Positions 1 through 7,936 of a stretch of DNA of 64,000 nt are shown one piece after another; position 1 is the stretch's first letter; each line of letters opens with the position of its first letter. A program made the translations under genes and the position numbers. Origin of the DNA: an uncultured Flavobacteriales bacterium (lineage in GTDB: Bacteria > Bacteroidota > Bacteroidia > Flavobacteriales_D > Crocinitomicaceae); assembly GCA_913056215.1 (NCBI GenBank), contig CAJXMN010000004.1, forward strand, positions 1-64,000, read 5' to 3'. Below the pieces are notes generated by a model. It was not told the DNA's origin and did not search any database. It saw only the letters and a list, made by a program, of their open reading frames with translations.

Positions 1-2043
1 GTTTCTGATTGTTATGAAATTTATTATGCAGGATGGGGAGGTCAGACGAATCAATCAGGTCAGGCAACATCAAGTACTTCATCTGGATTCCCAACAACAC
101 AAGATGCTTATCAGTCGAATACAAATGGGAATAACTTCTATGTGGCTGTACTCGATGAAAATGCACTGCAACTCAATTATGCCACCTTCATGGGTGGAGT
201 AAACAGTAGTGCTAATCACGTGGATGGAGGAACGAGCCGTTTTGATAAAAAAGGAAGGATTTACCATGCTGTTTGTGGCGGTTGTGGTGGAAACGCTAAT
301 GGGTTTACTACAACACCAGGCGTTTATGCTCCCAATAACGCAAGTTCTAATTGTAATTTGGCTGCCTGGAAATTTGATTTAAGTAATATAGAATCAGCTG
401 TTTCTGCTCCGGATCCTTTTGTTTGTATACCTGATTCTGTTGCTTTTAACAATAATTCTCAAAATGGGAATGCCTATTTCTGGGATTTTGGAGATGGCAA
501 TACGAGTACGGCTCAAGAACCGGTTCATTATTATACGACTCCCGGTAATTACCAGGTGACTTTTGTAGTGAGTGATACGAATGGTTGTTACGAACCAGAT
601 ACAAGTTACATTGATATAGTTATAGCTGAATTTCAGGGTGCTGTGAGTATTCCGCCAGATCCTATCTGCCCAGGAACCCCTTATCAGTTAGAAGCTTCTG
701 GAGGTGAGTTTTATGAATGGAGCCCTGCTGGCGTACTCGACGACCCTTCAATTGCTACTCCTACGGCTACCGTGGATTCAACAACGGTCTTTACGGTGAT
801 CGTTTCGGATAGTTGTGGAACAGACACTCTTACGGTTACGTTGGAAACGTATGGAGGAAATGCCGATGCCACGGATGATTTGATGATTTGTAAAGGAGAT
901 ACTGTTGCGCTATGGTCAACTGGAGGAGTAGATTATAGTTGGTTCGATCCGAATGATATTGTAAGCGTACCCGCTCCAGACACTGCTATAGTCGCTCCGG
1001 AAATAGATACAGAGTACGAAGTAGAAATATACACCGTGGAAGGATGTACCATCGTCGAGACGATTTTCATTGAAGTATTTCAGGATGTTCCTCAACCTGT
1101 ATTACCGGATACGGTGTCCGTTTGTAAAGGGGACGAAGTTCAGGTAGTGGCAGATGGCGCTCCGACTTATCAATGGTCGCCCAACACGGATATTAATACA
1201 ACTTCTGGGTCTACCGTGATCATTTCGACAACGGTTGATCGGTGGTATTATGTTGATTTTACCAATCCTTGTGGAACAGTTCCAGATAGTACATTCATTG
1301 ATGTGATTGAGGTGTTTCCAGAGGCGGGCAATGACACGATTGTTTGCCCTGAAGAACCTGTTAATTTGTGGGCCAGCGGAGGTGTAGAATATGAATGGAA
1401 ACCACCACAAAGTGTAGAGGACCCAACTTCGGATTCGACCATGGCACAACCCAAATATCCGCTGACTTATGAGGTCGTGGTGACTGATGAATATGGATGC
1501 TCTGCAACAGCGGACGTGAAAATTAAACATTATCCAAAACCATATGTACAAACCAGCGCCGATTATTACGGTTTTGCCGGTGATGAGGTGGAGTTGAATG
1601 CTTCGACAAATAATGAACACGGATCATTTACCTGGTCGCCAACAGAGTATTTATCATGTGTAAACTGTCAGTCTCCAATTGCTACACCCCCTGAATCAAT
1701 AACCTATCGAGTGCTCTACGTTGATCAAAACGGTTGCAGAGCAAGGGATGCCGTACGTATCAGTTTCGAAGGTATTATTTATGTACCCAACAGCTTTACA
1801 CCTGATGGAAACGAATACAATGAGTACTTTTCTGTAGAGGGTGGGAATATCGAAACATTCCACATGGAAATTTATAATCGATGGGGCGAGCGCGTCTTTG
1901 AAACGGATGATTTTAATGCCCAATGGGACGGAACCTATAATGGTCAGCCTTGTAAAGACGGCACCTATGTTTGGAAGATTAAATACGAGGATACCGAAGG
2001 CAATAAAGAGGCGATGGTGGGACATGTGAATCTATTGCGTTAA
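1..2043 (+). CDS. PKD/Ig-like surface protein with gliding-associated C-terminal domain (5' end missing)
   Basis: The frame is open from base 1, so this is the last 680 residues of a larger secreted protein. The first residues (ending VLDENALQLNYATFMGG) resemble the SBBP-type propeller repeats that open many such proteins. A PKD domain follows at about residues 130-205 (WDFGDGNTS motif). Next come about five Ig-like modules, each with a Cys-Gly-Asp/Glu start and a 'Y-W-sP' strand. The last ~90 residues (FTPDGNEYNEYF, YNRWGERVF, WDGTYNGQ, DGTYVWKIKY) are the gliding motility-associated C-terminal domain (CHU_C type), which in this phylum marks type IX secretion substrates. It is probably an adhesin or cell-surface structural protein; the ligand is unknown. 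It converges on the next gene with a 27-bp gap and no obvious terminator. Confidence 0.88.
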   Translation, partial: VSDCYEIYYAGWGGQTNQSGQATSSTSSGFPTTQDAYQSNTNGNNFYVAVLDENALQLNYATFMGGVNSSANHVDGGTSRFDKKGRIYHAVCGGCGGNANGFTTTPGVYAPNNASSNCNLAAWKFDLSNIESAVSAPDPFVCIPDSVAFNNNSQNGNAYFWDFGDGNTSTAQEPVHYYTTPGNYQVTFVVSDTNGCYEPDTSYIDIVIAEFQGAVSIPPDPICPGTPYQLEASGGEFYEWSPAGVLDDPSIATPTATVDSTTVFTVIVSDSCGTDTLTVTLETYGGNADATDDLMICKGDTVALWSTGGVDYSWFDPNDIVSVPAPDTAIVAPEIDTEYEVEIYTVEGCTIVETIFIEVFQDVPQPVLPDTVSVCKGDEVQVVADGAPTYQWSPNTDINTTSGSTVIISTTVDRWYYVDFTNPCGTVPDSTFIDVIEVFPEAGNDTIVCPEEPVNLWASGGVEYEWKPPQSVEDPTSDSTMAQPKYPLTYEVVVTDEYGCSATADVKIKHYPKPYVQTSADYYGFAGDEVELNASTNNEHGSFTWSPTEYLSCVNCQSPIATPPESITYRVLYVDQNGCRARDAVRISFEGIIYVPNSFTPDGNEYNEYFSVEGGNIETFHMEIYNRWGERVFETDDFNAQWDGTYNGQPCKDGTYVWKIKYEDTEGNKEAMVGHVNLLR

Positions 2044-2070
2044 TCAACCTCTGAGTGCGTAGGCAATCAA

Positions 2071-5000
2071 TTAAAAGAAAGCTCTCACTTCAACACCGCC
2101 GGCGTGAATGGTTTCGTTCTCTTCTGATTTCCGACCGTTGTATTGAACACTGATTTGGAGGTTGTTCGATAAGCTGCGTTGATAGCGCAAGTTCCACGTG
2201 TAATTGACACCTGCTTGTAATGATTCCAGCATTTCGAATGCGAGCGCATTATTCCCTGTACCTGTATAATCAATGTTTACCGTTTTAAACTCGCCTTGTA
2301 AACTTCCCTTTTCAGCTTGATTAAATTTTAGTCGAGCCCCTAATTCTCTGACAATAGCGACTTCCCCACCGTATTTGTCATCATTGTTTTTTTCCTCATA
2401 GCGTGATAATAGTGCTATTCTAAATTTGGTGTTGGGCTGATAAATGAATTCTGGTGCGATTTTATTATAGTTGATCGCATAATTACGACCTGTTGTATAG
2501 TCAGCTTCTGATATTTTTTCGCCGGTTTCGATAGCTGATTTTACAGTGAATTTTTTCTTGATGTTCCAACGGAATCCCAATTTCTGAAAGGCCACCTGTC
2601 GTGCATCGAATCCATTCGCCAATAAAGTCTTAGAACCTGTTTCTGACACCGTATAATCGGCCCCGAAGATAGGGTTGGTTCGATTGAAAAACAATGTGTT
2701 GCGAATGGTAGAATTGTAGCTTATCAAGCTGGTGTCACTGATGTTGCGTTGTACAGGATTGTAAGTGTCCGCAGTCTGGTCTGACGTTTTTTGATTGACG
2801 CGAAAACGGGTTTGATTGGAAAATCGAGCCATGAGGCGCTTGAATCCTTTTTCGTTGGACCAAATGCGTTCTGGACGCCAAAAAATACTCTGGTTGTATT
2901 CATTGGAATAAGTCGTCACATATTCATCGCTGGGCGTAAATACGCGGATGTAATCTGCCTGGTCCGTATACTGTGCAACTTCAAACTCATTTAAATCCTT
3001 TATGCCATCACCGTTGTAATCATTCCATGTATAAACTCCTTGCCCCGAATTTACTTGTATGTACAAAAACTCTTTTTTGCGCTCCAGGCCTGAACCAACT
3101 TCATAAAAAGTATTGATCGTCAAGGCATTTTTAAGTAATTTTAGCTGGTGATCAACGCGTCCTAAAAATGTGTTTTCGGGTGTGGCGTCTATAATTTGTT
3201 CATTCTCAATTTCCAGTTGACGGTAACTTACCATAGTGCTGAGGTTGGAATTTTTCGTGGAAAGCCATTCGTAATCAGCCCCTACAGAGCGACCTCTTGC
3301 GGCACGTTGAAGCTGGGAGCTGTCACTTTTCCAATCGTAGCGTTCGCGATAAAACACCTTAAATGGATTGTTAGCTGAATCTGCACTAGCGATATACACT
3401 TGCCAGTCGTACCACTGATAGGAAGATTGGCGCAACAGCGAATCGGATGCTACAAAGCGATTCAATTCGTGATCGTCTTTAAACCCTATCTTTATCGGTC
3501 CCAACTTTTGACTGACGTCGGCGATATGCCGCAGATATGTATTTTCATTATCGCTGCGCGCCTTCAAAAAGCTTCCGTCCCAATCAGCTTGAAAACCATT
3601 CTGATTCCAGTCTCCGGTGAAACGGGCGCGATTACCTTGGTAGTCATTGCCCACGGTGAGGTTTTGTCCTTCGAGCTGTACTTGACCAAAATCGTCGTGC
3701 TTCAGTCCGCCTGTTATATTTCCGAGCGCTTGATATCCGCGATAGTCTCTTCCGCGTATATTCCAGTCGCGATCGAACTCAACTCCTCTATATCGCTCGA
3801 TGTATACAAAGTTTTCAGATCGGTATTCCAATCCTGCTTCAGTACCAATCTCCCATTTGTCTTGTTTACCGTTTCCTGGTCTGAATTTACCTGCCAAAGT
3901 CGTGAAGTTCCCAAAAGAACGATCGTCATCGCTATCCAGTGATGAGAAGGTATTGCGATCATTATTGGTCGACACCCATTCGCTCTGTAATTTCCATTGG
4001 TTATTCAATTGATAGGAGGCTCCAGCAGTGATCATGGATCGTTTTTTTGGCGTTACGATTAAGCGCGATGGTTCGAAACTTCCCTGAGGAACACCACCCA
4101 CCGGAGGTATCCACTTATAGACTCGGCCTGTTGCGGTGAACCGGTCAAATACGTAGTTACCATTTCCTTGTCCTACCTGGGTAAATGTGGCGCGGTAAAC
4201 GGCTGAATCAGGATCGACACTGTAGACGAGTATGGAATCATAACCAGCGGAATCGACCAATTTATAGGTGACCTGATTATCGACAAATCCGATACTGTCA
4301 ATTGATGAGGAGCGTGCGAGCTCGAGGCTGTCACCGATGGAGGTTAATAGTTGACGCTCTTGTTGACTGAGATCTTGCTGTATGGTTTGATTTTTGGCGT
4401 CCTGTTCGCTGTACATGTTAAGCCAAAAATTCAATTTTTCTCCCTCATACTCCGTCTTTGCCTGGAACAGCGAACGGGCATAGTTTTGATCAGTATACTG
4501 AAACTCGACAACAATTCGGACATCTTTGGTGATTTGATGGCGGGGGGTAAATGTAATTTCAGAAGTGTTGTAATTGATTACATAATCAAATTCCTGACCT
4601 CTTTTCATCAATTTACCATCCAGGTACACTTTTTCAGTTCCCGACAATACAATAATAAAAGGTTCGTTTTCATTTCCGCGAAGTCGGTAGGGCCCCTGAT
4701 TACCTTCAATTCCCTGAATGGTGTTACGGGCAAATTTACCTTTCGATAATGCTCCGGCTCCTTGTATTTTCCATTGATCACCCCTATCGTTTTTCCATTG
4801 ATACTGTCCGTATAAGCCCTGCGCTCGTTTGTTATAATTCATGAAATGACCTTTCGGCTTCTTTAACCAAAAGTCTCCTGCAATGATTTTATATTGGTCG
4901 CCGAAAAGTTGAATAAAGACTTGGTCGAATTCCTGCAGCTGATTGGTGTTACCGTCTGGTTGAATGGGTAAATTATCATCAGTAACTGTGGCCAGAATCT

Positions 5001-5514
5001 CCATATTGTCTGCGACTTTCCCTGATAGTTGCAGGTTTAGCGTAGAATTAACTGACAAGTCCTGACTGTTGCCAAAATTCACCCCCCTGGAGATACTACC
5101 TGATTTTCGAATCGACTCTCCGCCAAAAAAATCTGTTTGTGTTGACGGTTGCTCAAAATAATACTCTTTTTCATCTCCTTTATTATCGAAGATTAAACTG
5201 GTATCCATCAGTTGATATGGTGCGGTTAGATTAAAACTGAAATGCCGATAAACGAGATCAAGACTGTCTGAACACGGTTGAGACACAAAAAATTGTTGTG
5301 TGTTTTCATTAAAATAAAAATTGGTGGTATCTAGTTTTTTATCCTGGCAGTAGATACGTAGCGATGCAGGGTAGATAGTCATACTGTCCAGTACTACAGT
5401 GTCTTGAGGTTGGGCGATTCTGCGGATAACCAAATTGCTTTCCTGACCGTAAACAGAACGAAATAGCGTAGAAAAAACTACCAACAGCAGAAATGTGATA
5501 CGACGAAGGATCAT
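2071..5514 (-). CDS. Large predicted outer-membrane beta-barrel protein, Bacteroidota-specific
   Basis: A 1147-residue protein with a clear signal peptide (residues 1-24, ending SVYGQ). After an N-terminal domain comes a conserved-looking block (about 130-240: GGESIRKSGSISRG, LNLQLSGKVADNMEI, QVFIQLFGDQYKIIAGDF). The remainder is dominated by alternating polar/aromatic strands with many Tyr/Trp/Arg, as in large beta-barrels, and the last residue is Phe (VRAFF), the usual outer-membrane C-terminal signature. The GSISRG and LSGKVA features recall the SprA/long-barrel style of Bacteroidota proteins, but it is far shorter than SprA. I do not recognise a named family, and the function (export channel or surface assembly) is unknown. 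Monocistronic on the minus strand. Confidence 0.75.
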   Translation of the reverse strand: MILRRITFLLLVVFSTLFRSVYGQESNLVIRRIAQPQDTVVLDSMTIYPASLRIYCQDKKLDTTNFYFNENTQQFFVSQPCSDSLDLVYRHFSFNLTAPYQLMDTSLIFDNKGDEKEYYFEQPSTQTDFFGGESIRKSGSISRGVNFGNSQDLSVNSTLNLQLSGKVADNMEILATVTDDNLPIQPDGNTNQLQEFDQVFIQLFGDQYKIIAGDFWLKKPKGHFMNYNKRAQGLYGQYQWKNDRGDQWKIQGAGALSKGKFARNTIQGIEGNQGPYRLRGNENEPFIIVLSGTEKVYLDGKLMKRGQEFDYVINYNTSEITFTPRHQITKDVRIVVEFQYTDQNYARSLFQAKTEYEGEKLNFWLNMYSEQDAKNQTIQQDLSQQERQLLTSIGDSLELARSSSIDSIGFVDNQVTYKLVDSAGYDSILVYSVDPDSAVYRATFTQVGQGNGNYVFDRFTATGRVYKWIPPVGGVPQGSFEPSRLIVTPKKRSMITAGASYQLNNQWKLQSEWVSTNNDRNTFSSLDSDDDRSFGNFTTLAGKFRPGNGKQDKWEIGTEAGLEYRSENFVYIERYRGVEFDRDWNIRGRDYRGYQALGNITGGLKHDDFGQVQLEGQNLTVGNDYQGNRARFTGDWNQNGFQADWDGSFLKARSDNENTYLRHIADVSQKLGPIKIGFKDDHELNRFVASDSLLRQSSYQWYDWQVYIASADSANNPFKVFYRERYDWKSDSSQLQRAARGRSVGADYEWLSTKNSNLSTMVSYRQLEIENEQIIDATPENTFLGRVDHQLKLLKNALTINTFYEVGSGLERKKEFLYIQVNSGQGVYTWNDYNGDGIKDLNEFEVAQYTDQADYIRVFTPSDEYVTTYSNEYNQSIFWRPERIWSNEKGFKRLMARFSNQTRFRVNQKTSDQTADTYNPVQRNISDTSLISYNSTIRNTLFFNRTNPIFGADYTVSETGSKTLLANGFDARQVAFQKLGFRWNIKKKFTVKSAIETGEKISEADYTTGRNYAINYNKIAPEFIYQPNTKFRIALLSRYEEKNNDDKYGGEVAIVRELGARLKFNQAEKGSLQGEFKTVNIDYTGTGNNALAFEMLESLQAGVNYTWNLRYQRSLSNNLQISVQYNGRKSEENETIHAGGVEVRAFF

Positions 5515-5658
5515 AACTCTTAAAGAACTAACGAAGTTAGTAATAGTTTGGTGTTTTGTAGCGGAAGAGATTTTCTATTAAATGCCTTTACGGTCGGCAG
5601 GACGCATTTTTTTAAGGAGTTGGAAAATGCTGATAAATGGTGAAAATAGAAGAATCGT

Positions 5659-6777
5659 TCATTTGCGTGAGGTTAGTCTTAAGTGTTGCTCAACCTTTTG
5701 GAAAACCTCGTGGTGACTGTATTTGCGAACATAGGATTTGAGTTGACTGGAATCCAAATCATACGCGTTGACGAATTGTTCAATGGCACGAGCAAGTGAT
5801 GCTTTGTTCATGGATTCAAAAAGGATACCGCGATCACCATTTCCGAGCAATTCGGGGGTCCCTCCTGCATTAGAACCAAGAACGGGTGTCCCTGCAGCCA
5901 TTGATTCAATGGTCACCATTCCAAAAGTTTCCGCTTTTGAAGCCATTACAAAACAGTTGATAGCAGCATAAAATGTTTCCACATCTTGTCGAAAAGGTAA
6001 AATATGAACCTTTGATTGAAAAGTGTCTTCCTGGATACGACTCATCAATTCATCGTAAAAATTGTCAACATCAGGAACTGTTGGTTCTCCTAAAAAGGCC
6101 AGTGCAACTTTGTTCTGCAATTGATCGGATAACAGCGTATAAGCATCCAGTAGCAATTGATGCCCTTTAAAAGGGTCGAATCGACCTACAAGCCCCAGGA
6201 TCACCTTCTCCTGCGGTAGTTTCAATTGTTTACGTGCTTCTGTCTGGTTTGGAGTAGCATCAAATTTTGATAAGTCCATGGCTGAAGGAATGACTTGGAT
6301 ACGTTCATGAGGAAACGTTGTCATTGCTTTCACTTGCTCAGCTAAAAAATCCAGCGGACAAGACCATAGATCGAGCCCTTTAAATCGCCAGGTATGAATA
6401 AAATCAGTCTTTTTAACACCCAACTGCATTTCCATGAAGTAAGCTAGAAAAAGTGTTCCACCGAGCAGCCTCTTCGTTGTAACGCCCAGGCTGATATCCT
6501 TGGGATCTCTCAAAATGAGATGAGTGATGGCCTTATTTTTAATGTGGCGTTTTAACTGGATGGCTCGTTTAAAATCATAATACTTCTTGTGCTGTCTGAC
6601 GTGAGCGACAGCAATTCCAGCATTTTCAGCCTCTTGCACGATTCTGGAGCCTTTTAACCCCAGGATCACAACGCGATGCCCCCTTTCCTTCATCCAGGCA
6701 GCATTCCTGAGTTGGTTCATTTCCAAACCTCCCCAACTATTGGATACACAGAAATAACCGATTACTTGTGACGCCAT
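5659..6777 (-). CDS. Glycosyltransferase family 4 (GT-B fold)
   Basis: A 372-residue GT-B glycosyltransferase of the GT4 type. The N-terminal Rossmann domain starts at once (IGYFCVSNSWGGLEMNQLRN), which fixes the start codon. The C-terminal donor-binding domain shows VGRFDPFKGHQLLLDAY at about residue 200 and the E-x7-E retaining-enzyme motif in KAETFGMVTIESMAAGTPVL around 280-300, followed by GGTPELL. It would transfer a sugar from a nucleotide donor to a lipid or polysaccharide acceptor at the inner face of the membrane. The acceptor cannot be deduced because no other glycan genes surround it. It is a stand-alone gene at the left edge of the A+T-rich defence island. Confidence 0.85.
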   Translation of the reverse strand: MASQVIGYFCVSNSWGGLEMNQLRNAAWMKERGHRVVILGLKGSRIVQEAENAGIAVAHVRQHKKYYDFKRAIQLKRHIKNKAITHLILRDPKDISLGVTTKRLLGGTLFLAYFMEMQLGVKKTDFIHTWRFKGLDLWSCPLDFLAEQVKAMTTFPHERIQVIPSAMDLSKFDATPNQTEARKQLKLPQEKVILGLVGRFDPFKGHQLLLDAYTLLSDQLQNKVALAFLGEPTVPDVDNFYDELMSRIQEDTFQSKVHILPFRQDVETFYAAINCFVMASKAETFGMVTIESMAAGTPVLGSNAGGTPELLGNGDRGILFESMNKASLARAIEQFVNAYDLDSSQLKSYVRKYSHHEVFQKVEQHLRLTSRK

Positions 6778-7053
6778 GATTCAAAAATAGAAAGAAAATC
6801 AAGCGCCCGTTAGACGATCTATAAAAAATCATTATGTTTACTTTACTATTGGGACAAATTGTACACTAAGCAAAATGAAGTAATAAATATGTTGTACATT
6901 TTGTAATGTTATAAACGAGTTATAACTCATTCATCCGAGACCACATCCTAATTAAAAGCACAAAACCCCAGTTTCATCATCACCACGAGAGTGAGAGAGG
7001 ATTTACTGAGGACTGCGTAACAAAGATACGAATATTCTTTGTATTTTTAAGAT

Positions 7054-7692
7054 ATGGAACTCCAAAAAATCATAAAAGACATTTCTAATGAGCGTTTTAA
7101 GCCGTATTTATTGAGGTGTAATGGAGACCAAAAAAAGGCTTTTATGCTTTATGAATACAATGTAAAGGTTTCACAATCTTTTTACGCGCCACTTTCAGCT
7201 TTAGAAGTGACCTTGAGAAATAAAATAGACGAGTCTTTTAAGGATCATTTTGGTGACGAATTTTGGCTTCGTAACATCTTGCCTCCAGTTATGGGCAAAC
7301 AAGTTACAGATCTTGAACAAAAGCTTGTACAGCGTAAAAAGCACATTTCGAACAGTAGCATACTCGCAGAATTAAACTTTGGCTTTTGGACAATTCTTTT
7401 TAATCGACGTTTTGCAAAAACATATTGGAAGCCATTACACAGAATATTTGAACACATACCTAAACATAAAAGAAAACGCTCAGAAATATCTGCGAAACTA
7501 AACCATATTCGAACCTTTAGAAATAGAATTTATCATTACGAACCAATTATTTGGGATTCAGAGGTACTCGATCAGAAACATGAAGATATTTTGGATGTAC
7601 TCTACTGGTTAAATCCTGAAACTGCGGAATGGGTTAGGTCGATTGATACTTATGAAGATATTAAACGTAGTGTGCGGATGAACGAGTTATAA
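7054..7692 (+). CDS. Abi_2-type abortive-infection protein with HEPN RNase motif
   Basis: A 212-residue protein of the Abi_2 (AbiD/AbiF-like) family. The N-terminal part has a YEYNVKVSQSFYAPLSALEVTLRN block. The C-terminal part carries RTFRNRIYHYEPI at about residues 152-163, in which R155-x4-H160 is the Rx4-6H catalytic signature of HEPN ribonucleases. Family members act in phage-triggered growth arrest, sometimes paired with noncoding RNA or with other defence genes. No antitoxin gene is seen next to it. Its stop codon lies inside the left arm of an attC-like palindrome, which is the layout of an integron gene cassette. Its A+T-rich sequence matches the adjoining DISARM-like operon rather than the flanking core genes. 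Confidence 0.8.
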   Translation: MELQKIIKDISNERFKPYLLRCNGDQKKAFMLYEYNVKVSQSFYAPLSALEVTLRNKIDESFKDHFGDEFWLRNILPPVMGKQVTDLEQKLVQRKKHISNSSILAELNFGFWTILFNRRFAKTYWKPLHRIFEHIPKHKRKRSEISAKLNHIRTFRNRIYHYEPIIWDSEVLDQKHEDILDVLYWLNPETAEWVRSIDTYEDIKRSVRMNEL

Positions 7693-7816
7693 CACGGGCT
7701 ATACAATCACCGCCACCTTGCATCGCTGTGGATAATTTAAAGGTATATGAAACTTTTGTATCTTAGAGGAAAGTTTAAGGGTGAAGGCGGCGCTGCATAG
7801 CCCGAGACCGTTATGG
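7688..7816 (+). repeat. attC-like imperfect palindrome behind the Abi gene
   Basis: The left arm (ATAAC, GGGCTAT at 7696-7702, CACCGCC at 7708-7714) pairs with the right arm (GGCGG at 7786-7790, ATAGCCC at 7797-7803, GTTATGG at 7810-7816). About 70 nt of unpaired DNA lies between the arms, and unpaired bases sit in the arms. The outer AAC...GTT ends, the position immediately after a stop codon and the asymmetric pairing are attC features. The GTTATGG core deviates from the classical GTTRRRY. No integrase is in the window. An unrelated structured repeat or terminator is possible. Confidence 0.5.
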
Positions 7817-7908
7817 GCAAGCTTAAAAACCCACCGCACAAACAGCACATTTGGTTTTTGCCGACACACGAGCCAACGTAGAAAAACCAAAAGAGCTGTT
7901 TCTTGCCA
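7815..7908. repeat. Second long hairpin preceding the DISARM-like operon
   Basis: A 94-nt imperfect palindrome directly abuts the attC-like site. GGCAAG (7816-7821) pairs with CTTGCC (7902-7907), AAACAGC (7840-7846) with GCTGTTT (7895-7901), and TTTGGTTTTT with AAAAACCAAA further in, closing on a loop near 7862-7880. No poly-T follows, so it is not a simple intrinsic terminator. It could be another recombination site, a REP-like element or a folded leader region. Confidence 0.55.
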
Positions 7909-7932
7909 ACATAAAAAAATGATGTAATTTAG
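7903..7932 (+). promoter_or_regulatory. Probable promoter of the DISARM-like operon
   Basis: TTG at 7903-7905, a 19-nt spacer and TAATTTAG at 7925-7932 fit the Bacteroidota consensus (TTG-n19-TAnnTTTG) with one mismatch. The predicted start of transcription falls at or next to the ATG at 7937, so the message may be leaderless or nearly so. Confidence 0.4.
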
Positions 7933-7936
7933 GAAA

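Noticed and set aside
1102-1620. 172-codon minus-strand ORF inside the first surface-protein gene.
   Set aside because: It is antisense to a clearly coding PKD/Ig region and its translation lacks any domain or normal composition. It is a shadow frame.
3400-3942. 180-codon plus-strand ORF antisense to the large outer-membrane protein gene.
   Set aside because: Long but without recognisable features, and the opposite frame has continuous barrel-type coding sequence with signal peptide and C-terminal Phe.
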